Assembly: GCA_044464225.1 (NCBI GenBank)
Contig: JBIQLN010000001.1
Span: forward strand, 310,001-374,000
Reading direction: 5' to 3'
Source: 66-474 sp044464225
GTDB lineage: Bacteria; Pseudomonadota; Gammaproteobacteria; Xanthomonadales; Rhodanobacteraceae
DNA length: 64,000 nucleotides
The translations under genes were made by a program, and so were the position numbers. The notes under the pieces were generated by a model. That model worked only from the letters and a program-made list of their open reading frames with translations, did no database searches and was not told the DNA's origin. Positions 25,774-35,009 of this stretch are shown here, one piece after another. Position 1 is the first letter of the stretch. Every line of letters starts with the position of its first letter.

Positions 25774-25986
25774 GTCGCGGATCCTCGTGTCTGCGGGAAC
25801 TGCCGTCATCCACGCACCGTCCCGGCATTCCCCGATCGCGGCGAACGACACCGGCAAAATTCGACAACCCCATCGGCCGAGCAGCGCATCCGATTCCCGC
25901 CGCGCCCGTTTCCCCGATGCGCCGGCGCACGATCGCGGCGATTTGGATACGATGCGCGCTCGATCCATCCGACCGGGAAATCGCCC

Positions 25987-26565
25987 ATGCCCATCCTGAT
26001 ACTCGGCCTTGTCCTGTTCCTCGGCGTGCATTCGGTACACATGCTCGCGCCGGGCTGGCGCAAGCGCGCGATCGCCCGAATCGGGTTCCTGCCGTGGAAG
26101 GGACTGTATGCGGTGGCGGCGATCGTCGGGCTCGCGTTGATCGTGATCGGGTTCGGCATGGCGCGCACGTCGCCGCACCTGCTGTACGCGCCCCCGGCAT
26201 GGCTGCGGCACCTGAATGCGCTTTTCACGCTCGCCGCGTTCGTGCTGGTGGCCGCCGCCTACGTGCCGCGGAACCACTTCAAGGCGAAGGTCGGCCACCC
26301 CATGCTGGCGGGCGTGAAGCTGTGGGCGCTCGGACATCTGCTGGCGACCGGTTTCCTGCACGACGTGGTGTTGTTCGGCGCGTTCCTCGCGTGGGCCGTG
26401 GGCGATTTCGCGGCCTCGCGCCGGCGTGATCGCATCGCCGGCACGGTGTACCCTGTCGGCACGCTCGCGGGTGATGCGATGGCCGTGTTCGCGGGCGTGG
26501 CGGCATGGGCGATCTTTGCATTCCTGCTGCACCAGCGGCTGATCGGCGCGAGCCCGTTCCTTTGA
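25987..26565 (+). CDS. NnrU-family membrane protein
   Basis: 192 aa, about five membrane segments. ILILGLVLFLGVHSVHMLAPGWRKRAIARIGFLPWKGLYAVAAIVGLALIVIGFG is the standard NnrU start, with the conserved GHPMLAGVKLWALGHLLATG later. NnrU was named for nitrite/NO reductase clusters, but it is a distant relative of isoprenoid-quinone or carotenoid enzymes and occurs in many non-denitrifiers; no denitrification gene is present here. Function unproven. Confidence 0.88.
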   Translation: MPILILGLVLFLGVHSVHMLAPGWRKRAIARIGFLPWKGLYAVAAIVGLALIVIGFGMARTSPHLLYAPPAWLRHLNALFTLAAFVLVAAAYVPRNHFKAKVGHPMLAGVKLWALGHLLATGFLHDVVLFGAFLAWAVGDFAASRRRDRIAGTVYPVGTLAGDAMAVFAGVAAWAIFAFLLHQRLIGASPFL

Positions 26566-26623
26566 CGGAACCATTCGGGCCCGCGCGTATCCAACCCAGG
26601 TAGTTCAAGGCTTCGGGGGCGAT

Positions 26624-27514
26624 GTGACTCGGCACAATTCGGCAACCGGCAAGATCATCGGCGCGATCGTGGTGATCGTGATCGTGGCCATCGCGGCATG
26701 GTGGTATTTCACGCGCATGCCGGGCGTGGACTTCACGCGCCACGGCCCCGAACCTTCCGGGCCCGCCGCGGCCAGCACCGCGCCGCCCCCGACGCCCGAG
26801 CATCCGATCAGCGAAGCGCAGACCCATCCTGCGCCCGCCACCACCGCGCCGCTGCCACCACTGGACGCGAGCGACGACGTGGTGGCCAAGGCGCTGGCGT
26901 CCCTTCCTGGCGCCGGGGGCTTGTCGGACCTTCTGCTCGCGCGCGGCCTGGTCCCGCACATCGTTGCCACCGTGGATGCCCTGCCGCGCCGCAGCATCGG
27001 TGCCAGCATCCTGCCGGTGCGCACGCCCAAGGGCGTATTCGCGGTGGACACGTCCGGCGGCCAGCCCGTGTTGAGTGCGAAGGATTACACGCGCTACGAG
27101 CCGTACATGAAAATCGTGGAAGCCGTGGACGCGCGCACGCTTGTGACGTGGTACGTGCACTGGTACCCGCTGTTCCAGGATGCGTATCGCCAGTTGGGCT
27201 ATCCGCAAGGCTATTTCAACGACCGGTTGATCGCCGCCATCAACGACATGCTGGCCGCACCCAACGCGCGCCCGCCGGTGGCGCTGGTCGCGATGCCTGA
27301 CGGCCACTACGCGTTTGCCGATCCGACCTGGGAATCGCTGTCGGTCGGGCAAAAATTGATGATCCGGATCGGGCCGGAACACGAGCGCGTGCTCAAAAAC
27401 AAGTTGCGCAGCATTCGGGCGCTGCTGCTGGGCAAGGGGCCGCAATTCCGCGAGGCCGGGCCGGCGCAACCGGGACCTTCCGCTTCGGCGGCGTCGGCGA
27501 CACCGTCGTCCTGA
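26624..27514 (+). CDS. DUF3014-family membrane-anchored protein
   Basis: 296 aa from GTG 26624. One N-terminal membrane helix (GKIIGAIVVIVIVAIAAWWYF), a proline/alanine-rich linker (about 45-85), then a periplasmic DUF3014 domain: LARGLVPHIVATVDALPRRSIGASILPVRTPKG and YEPYMKIVEAVDARTLVTWYVHWYPLFQDAYRQLGYPQGYFNDRLIAAI. GTG is used because the ATG two bases upstream is followed at once by a stop. Function unknown. It converges on the NRDE gene with only 10 bases between stops. Confidence 0.82.
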   Translation: MTRHNSATGKIIGAIVVIVIVAIAAWWYFTRMPGVDFTRHGPEPSGPAAASTAPPPTPEHPISEAQTHPAPATTAPLPPLDASDDVVAKALASLPGAGGLSDLLLARGLVPHIVATVDALPRRSIGASILPVRTPKGVFAVDTSGGQPVLSAKDYTRYEPYMKIVEAVDARTLVTWYVHWYPLFQDAYRQLGYPQGYFNDRLIAAINDMLAAPNARPPVALVAMPDGHYAFADPTWESLSVGQKLMIRIGPEHERVLKNKLRSIRALLLGKGPQFREAGPAQPGPSASAASATPSS

Positions 27515-27524
27515 GTCCGGTGTT

Positions 27525-28295
27525 TCAATCCTTCGCAGGGCCAAACCGCAACACGGTCTGTCCCTGCGGCACGCCTTCGGGGCCGAAACGCCGCTCGATG
27601 ATGCAACCGTCGCCCTCATGGCCCATCGCCATCAGGGTGGTTGCGCGCGTGCCGTACACCGCGCTGCGCACGAATGCGGGCGACACCCGTCGTTCCAGTT
27701 CGAGGCCGATGCCGGTATCCGGCAGTTCGGCATCCGGCGCGGGCGTTTCGTCGGCGAGCGCGGCGAACAGTGGTTCGAAATCCTCGTCACCCGCAGCGAG
27801 CCACGATTGCAGCGCGGCGGTCGCCCACCGCACCTTCGGCCACCCGGCATCCAGGTCGCCGTTCGACAGGCCGTATACGCCCGATGGGAGTTCACGTGCG
27901 CGCACCTGCGGATGATTGGACACGAAGCATGCCGCTTCCCGATCGAACAGCAGCAGATTGAACGGACGGTAGCGCGCCGCGTCGCGTGCGAGCGCCGTGG
28001 CATGTTGCGACGCCGGATCACCACCGCGCAGGAAATCCGAAACCAGCAAGCCGCGCGAAGCGCGGTCGTTCGCGGCGCGAGGATCGCGAACGTTGGTGAC
28101 GACCGCCGCACGGCCCGCTTCGTGCACGCCCATCCACGTGCCGCCCGCTTGCAGGTCGCGGCCCGCCAGGATCCCCGGCGCATCGGCCCATTGCGCAAGC
28201 GGTGCCGAGGGCCGCGCGTAGGCCTCGTCACGGTTGCCGATCAACAGCAGGCGCCAGCGCGCGTGGGTATTCCAGGCCAGGGTGACGACACACAT
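27525..28295 (-). CDS. NRDE/TANGO2-family protein
   Basis: 256 aa. It starts MCVVTLAWNTHARWRLLLIGNRDEAYARP with the name-giving NRDE motif; then AGRDLQAGGTWMGVHEAGRAAVVTNVRDP and late LMAMGHEGDGCIIERRFGPEG. Cys2 immediately after Met suits the N-terminal-nucleophile fold of this family. Eukaryotic TANGO2 affects haem trafficking and bacterial members are largely uncharacterised. ATG 28295 is preferred over GTG 28301 because Cys must follow the initiator. Confidence 0.9.
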   Translation of the reverse strand: MCVVTLAWNTHARWRLLLIGNRDEAYARPSAPLAQWADAPGILAGRDLQAGGTWMGVHEAGRAAVVTNVRDPRAANDRASRGLLVSDFLRGGDPASQHATALARDAARYRPFNLLLFDREAACFVSNHPQVRARELPSGVYGLSNGDLDAGWPKVRWATAALQSWLAAGDEDFEPLFAALADETPAPDAELPDTGIGLELERRVSPAFVRSAVYGTRATTLMAMGHEGDGCIIERRFGPEGVPQGQTVLRFGPAKD

Positions 28296-28416
28296 GTTCA
28301 CAGCCTAGCGCAGGAAGGCGCCGGGCGATGCGCCAAACCGTGCGCCGCTGCGCGCTCCGCCGCGACCCGGGTGCTAGACTCCGGACGAAACTGCCGATCA
28401 GGGACAAGGGGCCGGC

Positions 28417-29613
28417 ATGAGGACGAAGCTTGCACAAGTATCGGTGCTGGTAGTCGAGGACCATGACTTCCAGCGTCAGGTGGCGATACGCCTGCTGCAG
28501 CAGATGGGCGTCGGCTCGGTGCTGGACGCCCCGGATGGCCGCAGTGCGCTCGCCGAACTGGGCCGGCAGGAACATCCCGCCGACGTGGTGCTGGTGGACC
28601 TGGACCTGCCGCACATGGACGGCATCGAGTTCATCGGCCACGTCGCGCGCGAACGCCTGGCCAGCGCGGTGGTGGTGCTGACCGCGCTCGATCCGGCGTT
28701 GCTCAACACGGTGCGACTGATGGCGCGCGCATCCGGCATGCGCGTGCTGGGTACGGTCGAAAAACCGCTGACGCAGGCCAAGCTGTCGGAAGTGATCGAC
28801 CTGTATTTCACCGCCGACCTGCTCGCCGACGAAGATCCGGCCCCCGACATCGATGAAGGCCTGCTGGCCGAAGCGCTGGCCAACGACGCCTTCGAGGCGT
28901 GGTTCATGCCGCAGGTCGCGATCGGCAGCGGCTTCGTCACCGGCGTGGAAGCACTGGCGCGCTGGTCGTTGAACGGTCGTCCCGTCCCGCCGGTCCGCTT
29001 CATCCCGGAGCTGGAACGCTCGGGCCTGATCGATGCACTCACCGAACGCATCCTGGCGCAAACCTGCCGTTGGCTGAAGCGCTGGCGCGAGGCCGGCATG
29101 AAGCTCAACGTTTCGGTGAACGTGTCGATGCACAATCTTGCCGACACCGCGGCGGCCGATCGCTACCAGGCGATCGTGCAGGCCGCCGGCGTCGACCCGC
29201 ACGACGTGACGCTGGAGATCACCGAGTCGGCGATGATGCACGAAGCCGCACAGGTGTTGAACGTGCTGGCACGCTTGCGCCTGAAGGGGTTCGGGCTCTC
29301 GGTCGACGATTTCGGCACCGGCTGGTCGTCGCTGTCGCAACTGGCGCAACTGCCGGTGACGGAGCTCAAGATCGATCGCGGCTTCATCAACGGCGCCACC
29401 GATGCGCGCAATCGTGCGGTGATCGAGGCCAGCCTCGACCTGGGCCGGAAGCTCAATCTGGTCACCGTGGCAGAAGGCGTGCGCAGCGTCGACGAATGGC
29501 AGATGCTGGCCGAGCTGGGATGCAGCCGCGCGCAGGGCGAACTGATCGGCATGGCCGTGCCGGGCGACCAGCTCGACGCCGCGATCGGGAAGTGGCGACG
29601 TCGCCAGCCATGA
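28417..29613 (+). CDS. Response regulator with EAL c-di-GMP phosphodiesterase domain (RocR-like)
   Basis: 398 aa. An N-terminal receiver domain (VLVVEDHDFQR; phospho-acceptor Asp61 in VLVDLDLPHMDG; KPL at the end) is joined to an EAL domain. Catalytic signatures are present: E178 in GVEALARW, VNVSMHNL, EITESAMM, VDDFGTGWSSL and LKIDRGFINGATD. It should hydrolyse cyclic di-GMP under control of phosphorylation. The REC-EAL arrangement and length match Pseudomonas RocR (392 aa). Its stop overlaps the start of the hybrid kinase (ATGA), which is the obvious partner. Confidence 0.93.
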   Translation: MRTKLAQVSVLVVEDHDFQRQVAIRLLQQMGVGSVLDAPDGRSALAELGRQEHPADVVLVDLDLPHMDGIEFIGHVARERLASAVVVLTALDPALLNTVRLMARASGMRVLGTVEKPLTQAKLSEVIDLYFTADLLADEDPAPDIDEGLLAEALANDAFEAWFMPQVAIGSGFVTGVEALARWSLNGRPVPPVRFIPELERSGLIDALTERILAQTCRWLKRWREAGMKLNVSVNVSMHNLADTAAADRYQAIVQAAGVDPHDVTLEITESAMMHEAAQVLNVLARLRLKGFGLSVDDFGTGWSSLSQLAQLPVTELKIDRGFINGATDARNRAVIEASLDLGRKLNLVTVAEGVRSVDEWQMLAELGCSRAQGELIGMAVPGDQLDAAIGKWRRRQP

Positions 29614-32045
29614 GGCGCCGGTCGTGGGGGGCCAAGCTCTGGGGGACCAGGTTCTGGACGGTCCGTCGCCAATTGCTGCTGCTGTTCGGCGTGATGCTGG
29701 TCGCCGCCGGCTGCGTGCTGGCCCTGGACGCGATCTACCAGCGCAATCACGAAGCCACGTTGAACCGCCTCTACGACAACGCGCTGGGCGGCCAGACGCA
29801 GGTGAAGGCACTGACCGATTCCTACGGCATCGACATCATCGGCGTCACCTTCAAGGTACGCAACGGGCTGATGACGTTCGACCAGGGCCTCAGCGCCGTT
29901 GACGCGGCGCAGAAGCGCATCGGCCAGGCTTTCGAGGCGCTCGAAGCCGAAAGCATGCCGCCGCGACAGCATGAATTGCTGGTGGCGATCCAGGATGAGC
30001 GCGCACCAGCCGACAGCGCGGTCGCGGCGCTGCGCGAGCAGCTCGCCGCGCACAGCATGGACGGACTCGCCCACTTCGCCGACACGCGCCTGTTTCCCAC
30101 GCTCGACCCGCTGCTGAGCGACCTGGGCCTGATGGCGGACCTCAAGATCCTCGATGCCCAGGATCAATTGCACGACGATCGCGTGCACGCGCTGCGCCTG
30201 AATGCTTGGCGCATCGCCCTGTCGCTGGCGGCGCTGGTGATCGTGCTGGTGGCCGGACGCGCGGTTCTCCGCCACGTGTATGGAGGCATCGAACAGCTCG
30301 TGCGCATGACCCGCGGGATGCGCGAAGGCGACTACGAGGTGCCGCCGGGCGATCCGGTCAGGGGCGAAACGCGGCAGGTCGTCGATGGTTTCATCGCGAT
30401 GCGCGAGGAAATCAAGCGCAAGGACGCGGCACTGCGGGAAAGCGAAGCGCGCGCGCATGAAGCGAGCCGCGCCAAGAGCGCGTTCCTGGCCGCGATGAGC
30501 CACGAAATCCGCACACCAATGATCGGGATCACCGGGATGCTGGAACTGCTGGAACATACGCGTCTGGACGCCGAGCAACGGCGCAGCGTCGCGATCGTGC
30601 AAAGCTCCGCGCAGAGCCTGCTGCAGATCATCGGTGACATTCTGGACTTCTCCAAGATCGAAGCCGGCCGGATGGAGTTGGCGCAGCGCGACGTCGACCT
30701 GCGCCGGCTGGTGGAGCACGCGGTCGGCAACTACCTGGGAATCGCATCCAGCAAGGGCCTGACGCTGGAACTTTCGATGGACCACGATCTCGCTCCGGCC
30801 TACGTGGCCGACCCGCTGCGGTTGCGCCAGATCCTTTCCAACTTCCTTTCCAACGCGTTGAAGTTCACCCGCACTGGCGGCATCACCGTGCGCGTCGAAC
30901 GCGCGGGTGCGCGGCAGGACGGCCGCGACAACATCGCGCTGCGCGTGCGGGATTCGGGTATCGGCATCAGCGACGCACAACGCGCACTGCTGTTCCAGCC
31001 GTTCTCCCAGGCCGAAAGCGGCACCGCACGTACTTTCGGCGGCACCGGGCTGGGACTCGCGATCTGCAGGCAACTGGCGGACCTGATGGATGGCACGATC
31101 GAGCTGACCAGCAAGCCCGGCGTCGGCAGCACCTTCAGTCTTGTCCTCCCGCTGGCCGAGGGTGATCCCGCGCGCGTGAACCCGGAACGCCGCCTCGCCC
31201 CGGAAGAGGATTTCCCGACGCGGCCGCTGCCCGGCGTGGACGCCGCGCGCCGCGAACGCAGCCTGGTACTGGTGGTGGACGACCACGCCACCAATCGCGA
31301 AGTGCTGACGCGCCAACTGGCACGCGCGGGCTTCGCCTGTGAAACCGCGGCCGACGGAGAGGAGGGCCTGCGCCGCTGGCGCACCGGCGATTATGCGCTG
31401 GTGCTCACCGACATCCACATGCCGAAGATGGACGGGTACCAGTTGACCGCGGCGATCCGCAAGGCCGAGCGCGCGGAACGGCGCGAGCGCACACCGATCA
31501 TCGCGGTCACCGCGAACGTCAGCAAGGGCGAAGCGGAGCATTGCATCGAAATGGGCATGGACGCGTTCCTGGGCAAGCCGCTGCGCATCGCGCAAGTGTC
31601 GGCGCAACTCCGGCGCTGGCTGCCGCATGTCGAATTCGCCGCGGGCACGAACGCATCGAGCGCTGAGGCGCCGACGGCACCCGCTGCGACGTCCGACGAC
31701 GAGGTCCTGTCCGCACCGTCGGCACCGGTCGATCGGACGGTGCTGAACGAAATCGCCGGGCACGATACGACCCTTGCTCGCAATTTGCTCCACGACTTCC
31801 TGGCCACGGTCCGCAAGGACCTGACCGGCCTGCGCGCCGCGCACGCCGCCGCCGATCTGCCGGAAACCACGCGCCAGGCGCACCGCATCAAGGGCGCGGC
31901 GGCGCTGGTGGGCGCGCGGGACGTGCAGCACGCCGCGGCCGAGGTGGAAGCGGCGGGCCGCGCGAATGACGCGGACGAGATTGAAAGAGCGTCGCGCACC
32001 CTGGGCCAAGCCGTCGACGTACTGGCGGTGTGGGTGGAGCGCTGA
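29610..32045 (+). CDS. Hybrid sensor histidine kinase with REC and Hpt domains
   Basis: 811 aa. Order: membrane helix 1 (LLLLFGVMLVAAGCVLAL), a periplasmic four-helix sensor region (about 45-195), helix 2 (IALSLAALVIVLVAGRAVL), HAMP, HisKA with His298 in MSHEIRTPM, HATPase (FLSNALKFT, RDSGIGIS, GGTGLGLAIC), receiver with Asp601 in LTDIHMPKMDG, and C-terminal Hpt with His758 in AHRIKGAAALVG. A complete intramolecular phosphorelay of the Roc/Bvg type. Overlaps the REC-EAL gene by four bases, so it likely tunes c-di-GMP turnover. The signal is unknown. Confidence 0.94.
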   Translation: MRRRSWGAKLWGTRFWTVRRQLLLLFGVMLVAAGCVLALDAIYQRNHEATLNRLYDNALGGQTQVKALTDSYGIDIIGVTFKVRNGLMTFDQGLSAVDAAQKRIGQAFEALEAESMPPRQHELLVAIQDERAPADSAVAALREQLAAHSMDGLAHFADTRLFPTLDPLLSDLGLMADLKILDAQDQLHDDRVHALRLNAWRIALSLAALVIVLVAGRAVLRHVYGGIEQLVRMTRGMREGDYEVPPGDPVRGETRQVVDGFIAMREEIKRKDAALRESEARAHEASRAKSAFLAAMSHEIRTPMIGITGMLELLEHTRLDAEQRRSVAIVQSSAQSLLQIIGDILDFSKIEAGRMELAQRDVDLRRLVEHAVGNYLGIASSKGLTLELSMDHDLAPAYVADPLRLRQILSNFLSNALKFTRTGGITVRVERAGARQDGRDNIALRVRDSGIGISDAQRALLFQPFSQAESGTARTFGGTGLGLAICRQLADLMDGTIELTSKPGVGSTFSLVLPLAEGDPARVNPERRLAPEEDFPTRPLPGVDAARRERSLVLVVDDHATNREVLTRQLARAGFACETAADGEEGLRRWRTGDYALVLTDIHMPKMDGYQLTAAIRKAERAERRERTPIIAVTANVSKGEAEHCIEMGMDAFLGKPLRIAQVSAQLRRWLPHVEFAAGTNASSAEAPTAPAATSDDEVLSAPSAPVDRTVLNEIAGHDTTLARNLLHDFLATVRKDLTGLRAAHAAADLPETTRQAHRIKGAAALVGARDVQHAAAEVEAAGRANDADEIERASRTLGQAVDVLAVWVER

Positions 32046-32053
32046 CTCGCGAG

Positions 32054-32083
32054 CATCCCGGATCGTTCCGCGCGTCCGGGATG
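32054..32083. repeat. Palindromic repeat, copy 1 downstream of the kinase gene
   Basis: CATCCCGGA (32054-32062) and TCCGGGATG (32075-32083) are perfect complements around a GC-rich core containing GCGCG. It resembles dispersed intergenic palindromes of GC-rich proteobacteria and shares its outline with a second copy 160 bases downstream. The 280-base gap 32046-32325 holds no gene. Confidence 0.6.
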
Positions 32084-32243
32084 ACCATCGACCTTTGTCG
32101 TGCAGGGGTGGCCGCTCACGCGGAGCGGGAGCGGAACAACTGCGTTTGCGGGATTGCAAACGCGAACGCCCGGGGGCCCCGCAGGGCGAGTGCCAAGGAT
32201 GGCGCGAGTCAATCGCTTGGGCCATCACTTGAAGGCGGGACCG

Positions 32244-32273
32244 ATTCCGGATCGCGCTGCGCGCGTCCGGAAT
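32244..32273. repeat. Palindromic repeat, copy 2 upstream of envC
   Basis: ATTCCGGA (32244-32251) and TCCGGAAT (32266-32273) bracket TCGCGCTGCGCGCG. The shared pattern with copy 1 is CCGGATCG...GCGCGTCCGG followed by ATGAC, with compensating changes in both arms, as expected for a repeat family kept as a stem-loop. Confidence 0.6.
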
Positions 32274-32325
32274 GACGACGAGGAAGTGCAACGCGTTCGG
32301 GGAAACGCGGCGATAATCGCGGCAC

Positions 32326-33504
32326 ATGCGGATATCGATTCCAAGATGGCGACCACACCTGTCGGCCGCGGCGTTGTGCGCGCTCATCGCCCTCGCCGGG
32401 GCGACCCACGCGGATCCGCCATCCGGGTCGGTGGCGAACGAAACCCGGGCCACGCGCGAAGCCGTCGCCAAGGCCAAGCTCGCTGAAGTGCGTGCCGAAA
32501 TCGCCCGGATCGCCGAAGCGCAAAAGGCAACCGCCCAGCAGCGGAACGCCATCGATGCCAAGCTGGCCGAGCAGGCCGGGCAACTGAACCAGATCGCCAA
32601 GGCGGTGCGCGACGCCGACGCTGCGATCGCGGCCAGATCCACTTCGCTGGATGACCTCGAACGACAACGCGCTCAGCTCGAGGGCAGGCTTGCCGACCAG
32701 CAGGCTGCGCTGGCGGATTTGTTGCGGGCGGCCTACACGCTGAATCGCGGCAGCGACCTGTCGCTGCTGCTGGGCGACGATGACATCGCGAAGATCGATC
32801 GTGCCCTCGCTTATTCGCGCTATTTCCAGCACGACCGCCTTGCGCGCATCCGCACGCTGCTCGGCCAGCTGGCGCAACTCGATCAAGTCAAGGTCTCGAT
32901 CCAATCCGAAACGGAAGCGCTGAAGCAGCAACGCGACCAGCGCAACGCCCAATCGGCGGAACTGGAACAGGCGCGCGCGGCGCAGCAGGAACTGCTGGCC
33001 GAAGCGGACGCGCAGCTCGCGCAGCAGAAGGACAGGATAGCGGCCCTGCAGCACGATGCCGAAGCGCTGGACAAACTGCTGAAGCAATTGCAGAACGTGT
33101 TCGCGGACATTCCCGCCGAGCTCGGCAAGAACAGGCCATTCGCGCAATTGCGCGGCAAGCTGGTCCGGCCGGTCGCCGGCACGCCGCACAACGGCACCGG
33201 CACGCTGGCGCAAGGCATCGTCATCGCCGCCAAACCCGGCGCCGAGGTGCACGCCGTCGCTTACGGACGGGTGGCGTGGGCCAACTTCATGCGCGGTTAC
33301 GGCATGCTGGTAATCATCGATCACGGTGGTGGCTGGATGAGCCTGTACGGCGGCAACGAAGCCGCGCTCGTGGACGCCGGCGATTGGGTGAAGCCCGGCC
33401 AGTCCATCGCGACGGTGGGACGCGATCCCGAACAGGGCGGCGCGTGGTTCGGACTGCGGCGCGACGGCAAGCCGGTCGATCCGCACGGCTGGTTCGCCAG
33501 ATAA
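32326..33504 (+). CDS. envC: Murein hydrolase activator EnvC
   Basis: 392 aa. A signal peptide (HLSAAALCALIALAGATHA) then a long coiled coil (about 35-245: RATREAVAKAKLAEVRAEIARIAEAQKATAQQR...), ending in a degenerate LytM/M23 domain (GIVIAAKPGAEVHAVAYGRVAWANFMRGYGMLVIIDHGGGWMSLYGGNEAALVDAGDWVKPGQSIATVG). Catalytic M23 residues are partly missing, as in E. coli EnvC, which activates the amidases AmiA/B at the septum. The next gene is a carboxy-terminal processing protease, the common neighbour. Confidence 0.93.
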   Translation: MRISIPRWRPHLSAAALCALIALAGATHADPPSGSVANETRATREAVAKAKLAEVRAEIARIAEAQKATAQQRNAIDAKLAEQAGQLNQIAKAVRDADAAIAARSTSLDDLERQRAQLEGRLADQQAALADLLRAAYTLNRGSDLSLLLGDDDIAKIDRALAYSRYFQHDRLARIRTLLGQLAQLDQVKVSIQSETEALKQQRDQRNAQSAELEQARAAQQELLAEADAQLAQQKDRIAALQHDAEALDKLLKQLQNVFADIPAELGKNRPFAQLRGKLVRPVAGTPHNGTGTLAQGIVIAAKPGAEVHAVAYGRVAWANFMRGYGMLVIIDHGGGWMSLYGGNEAALVDAGDWVKPGQSIATVGRDPEQGGAWFGLRRDGKPVDPHGWFAR

Positions 33505-33573
33505 CAGCGGGCACGACATGCCGGCACAAGGCGAAGGGCCTACAATGAACTGCCGCGTCCGCGCGCGGTTTCC

Positions 33574-34971
33574 ATGGGTTCACACGGTGTCGCAATGATG
33601 GGAATTTCGCAAACCTGCCTCGGGAGCCTGCTGGTCGTCTGCACGGGGCTGGTCTTCGCCGCGCCACCGCCCACCCAGCCGCACCCTGTCCCGGCGCCTG
33701 CAACAAGCGTGGCCACCCCGGCCGAGGCCTCCTCGATCGCGAAAGCAGCCGGCGACGTGCCGAGCCTCGAGGAAATCCAGACCTTCACCCGCGCGTTCGA
33801 GATGATCAAGCAGGCGTACGTCGATCCGGTCGGCGACAAGCAGCTGATGCAGTCCGCGATCCGCGGGATGCTTTCCGGCCTCGATCCGCACAGTGAGTTC
33901 CTCGACAAGCACGCGCTGAACGACCTGAACGAAGACACCTCGGGTGCCTATACCGGACTCGGGATCGAAGTGGCGCAGGTGAACCACCAACTGGTGATCG
34001 TCGCACCGCTGGACGGCGGCCCGGCCAAGCGCGCGGGCGTGACGGCGGGCGACGTCATCGAGGCGATCGATGGCGTGGTGGTGCAACCCGACGCCATCGG
34101 CGCGGCGATGAAGCAGCTGCGTGGACCGATAGGTTCGAAAATCACGCTGACGATCCTGCACCCCGACGGCGACAAGCCGGTGACGATTCCGTTGGTGCGC
34201 GAACGCATCCGCGTCGCCAGCGTCACGACGCGGATGCTGGAGCCCGGGTACGCCTACATCCGGGTCAGCGAATTCCAGGAAGACACCGCGAACGAACTGA
34301 CCGATGCGCTCGGCGATCTGCAGAAACAGCATGGCCCGTTGCGTGGCGCGGTACTGGATCTGCGATCCAATCCGGGGGGGCTGGTGACCAGCGCGGTGGG
34401 CGTGGCCGATGATTTCCTCGATTCCGGGATGATCGTCAGCACCCGCGGTCGGCTGCCGCAGTCTGATCTCAAGTTCACCGCCACGCCGGGCGACCTGCTG
34501 GACGGCGCGCCCATGGTGGTGCTGGTCGACAACGGCACCGCTTCGGCGGCCGAGATCGTCACCGGCGCCCTGAAGGATCACCATCGTGCGCTGGTGATGG
34601 GCCGGCGTACCTTCGGCAAGGGTTCAGTGCAGACGATCCTGCCGGTGGGCGACGGCGATGCGGTGAAACTGACGACGGCGCGCTACTACACGCCCGACGG
34701 CACCTCGATCCAGGTCGCAGGCATCACGCCGGACATCGTGCTGGGCAAGGTCACGGTACAAGCCGATCGTAGTCCGTCGCTGGATGACGACGAACACGAG
34801 AGCGATTTGCCCAACCATCTTCGCGGCAGCAGGATCGCCACGGCTCCACCCGACACCGGCGAACTGGCGATCAAGGATTACGCGTTGTCGGAAGCGCTGC
34901 ACGTGCTGAAGGGGTTGGCGCTGGCGCGGCCCCGGTCGTCGACCGCTGCGTCAGCGCGTTCGACCCGTTGA
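33574..34971 (+). CDS. C-terminal processing peptidase, S41 family
   Basis: 465 aa. A signal sequence (MMGISQTCLGSLLVVCTGLVFAAP), then a CTP fold: FEMIKQAYVDPVGDKQLMQSAIRGMLSGLDPHSEFLD, PDZ domain (IVAPLDGGPAKRAGVTAGDVIEAIDG), and the catalytic Ser/Lys pair in VLVDNGTASAAEIV and RRTFGKGSVQTILP. It cleaves C-terminal tails of periplasmic proteins. Start could be ATG 33574, 33595 or 33598; the later ones give a more ordinary signal peptide. Located 69 bases after envC. Confidence 0.93.
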   Translation: MGSHGVAMMGISQTCLGSLLVVCTGLVFAAPPPTQPHPVPAPATSVATPAEASSIAKAAGDVPSLEEIQTFTRAFEMIKQAYVDPVGDKQLMQSAIRGMLSGLDPHSEFLDKHALNDLNEDTSGAYTGLGIEVAQVNHQLVIVAPLDGGPAKRAGVTAGDVIEAIDGVVVQPDAIGAAMKQLRGPIGSKITLTILHPDGDKPVTIPLVRERIRVASVTTRMLEPGYAYIRVSEFQEDTANELTDALGDLQKQHGPLRGAVLDLRSNPGGLVTSAVGVADDFLDSGMIVSTRGRLPQSDLKFTATPGDLLDGAPMVVLVDNGTASAAEIVTGALKDHHRALVMGRRTFGKGSVQTILPVGDGDAVKLTTARYYTPDGTSIQVAGITPDIVLGKVTVQADRSPSLDDDEHESDLPNHLRGSRIATAPPDTGELAIKDYALSEALHVLKGLALARPRSSTAASARSTR

Positions 34972-35009
34972 CGCGCCAGCCGGCGGGCCGGCGCCGGTGT
35001 CGACTAGCT

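Noticed and set aside
29163..32642. Very long open frame on the minus strand opposite the kinase and envC
   Set aside because: It is antisense to well-supported kinase and EAL genes, has a histidine/arginine/glutamine-rich translation typical of shadow frames in GC-rich DNA, and no domain signal.
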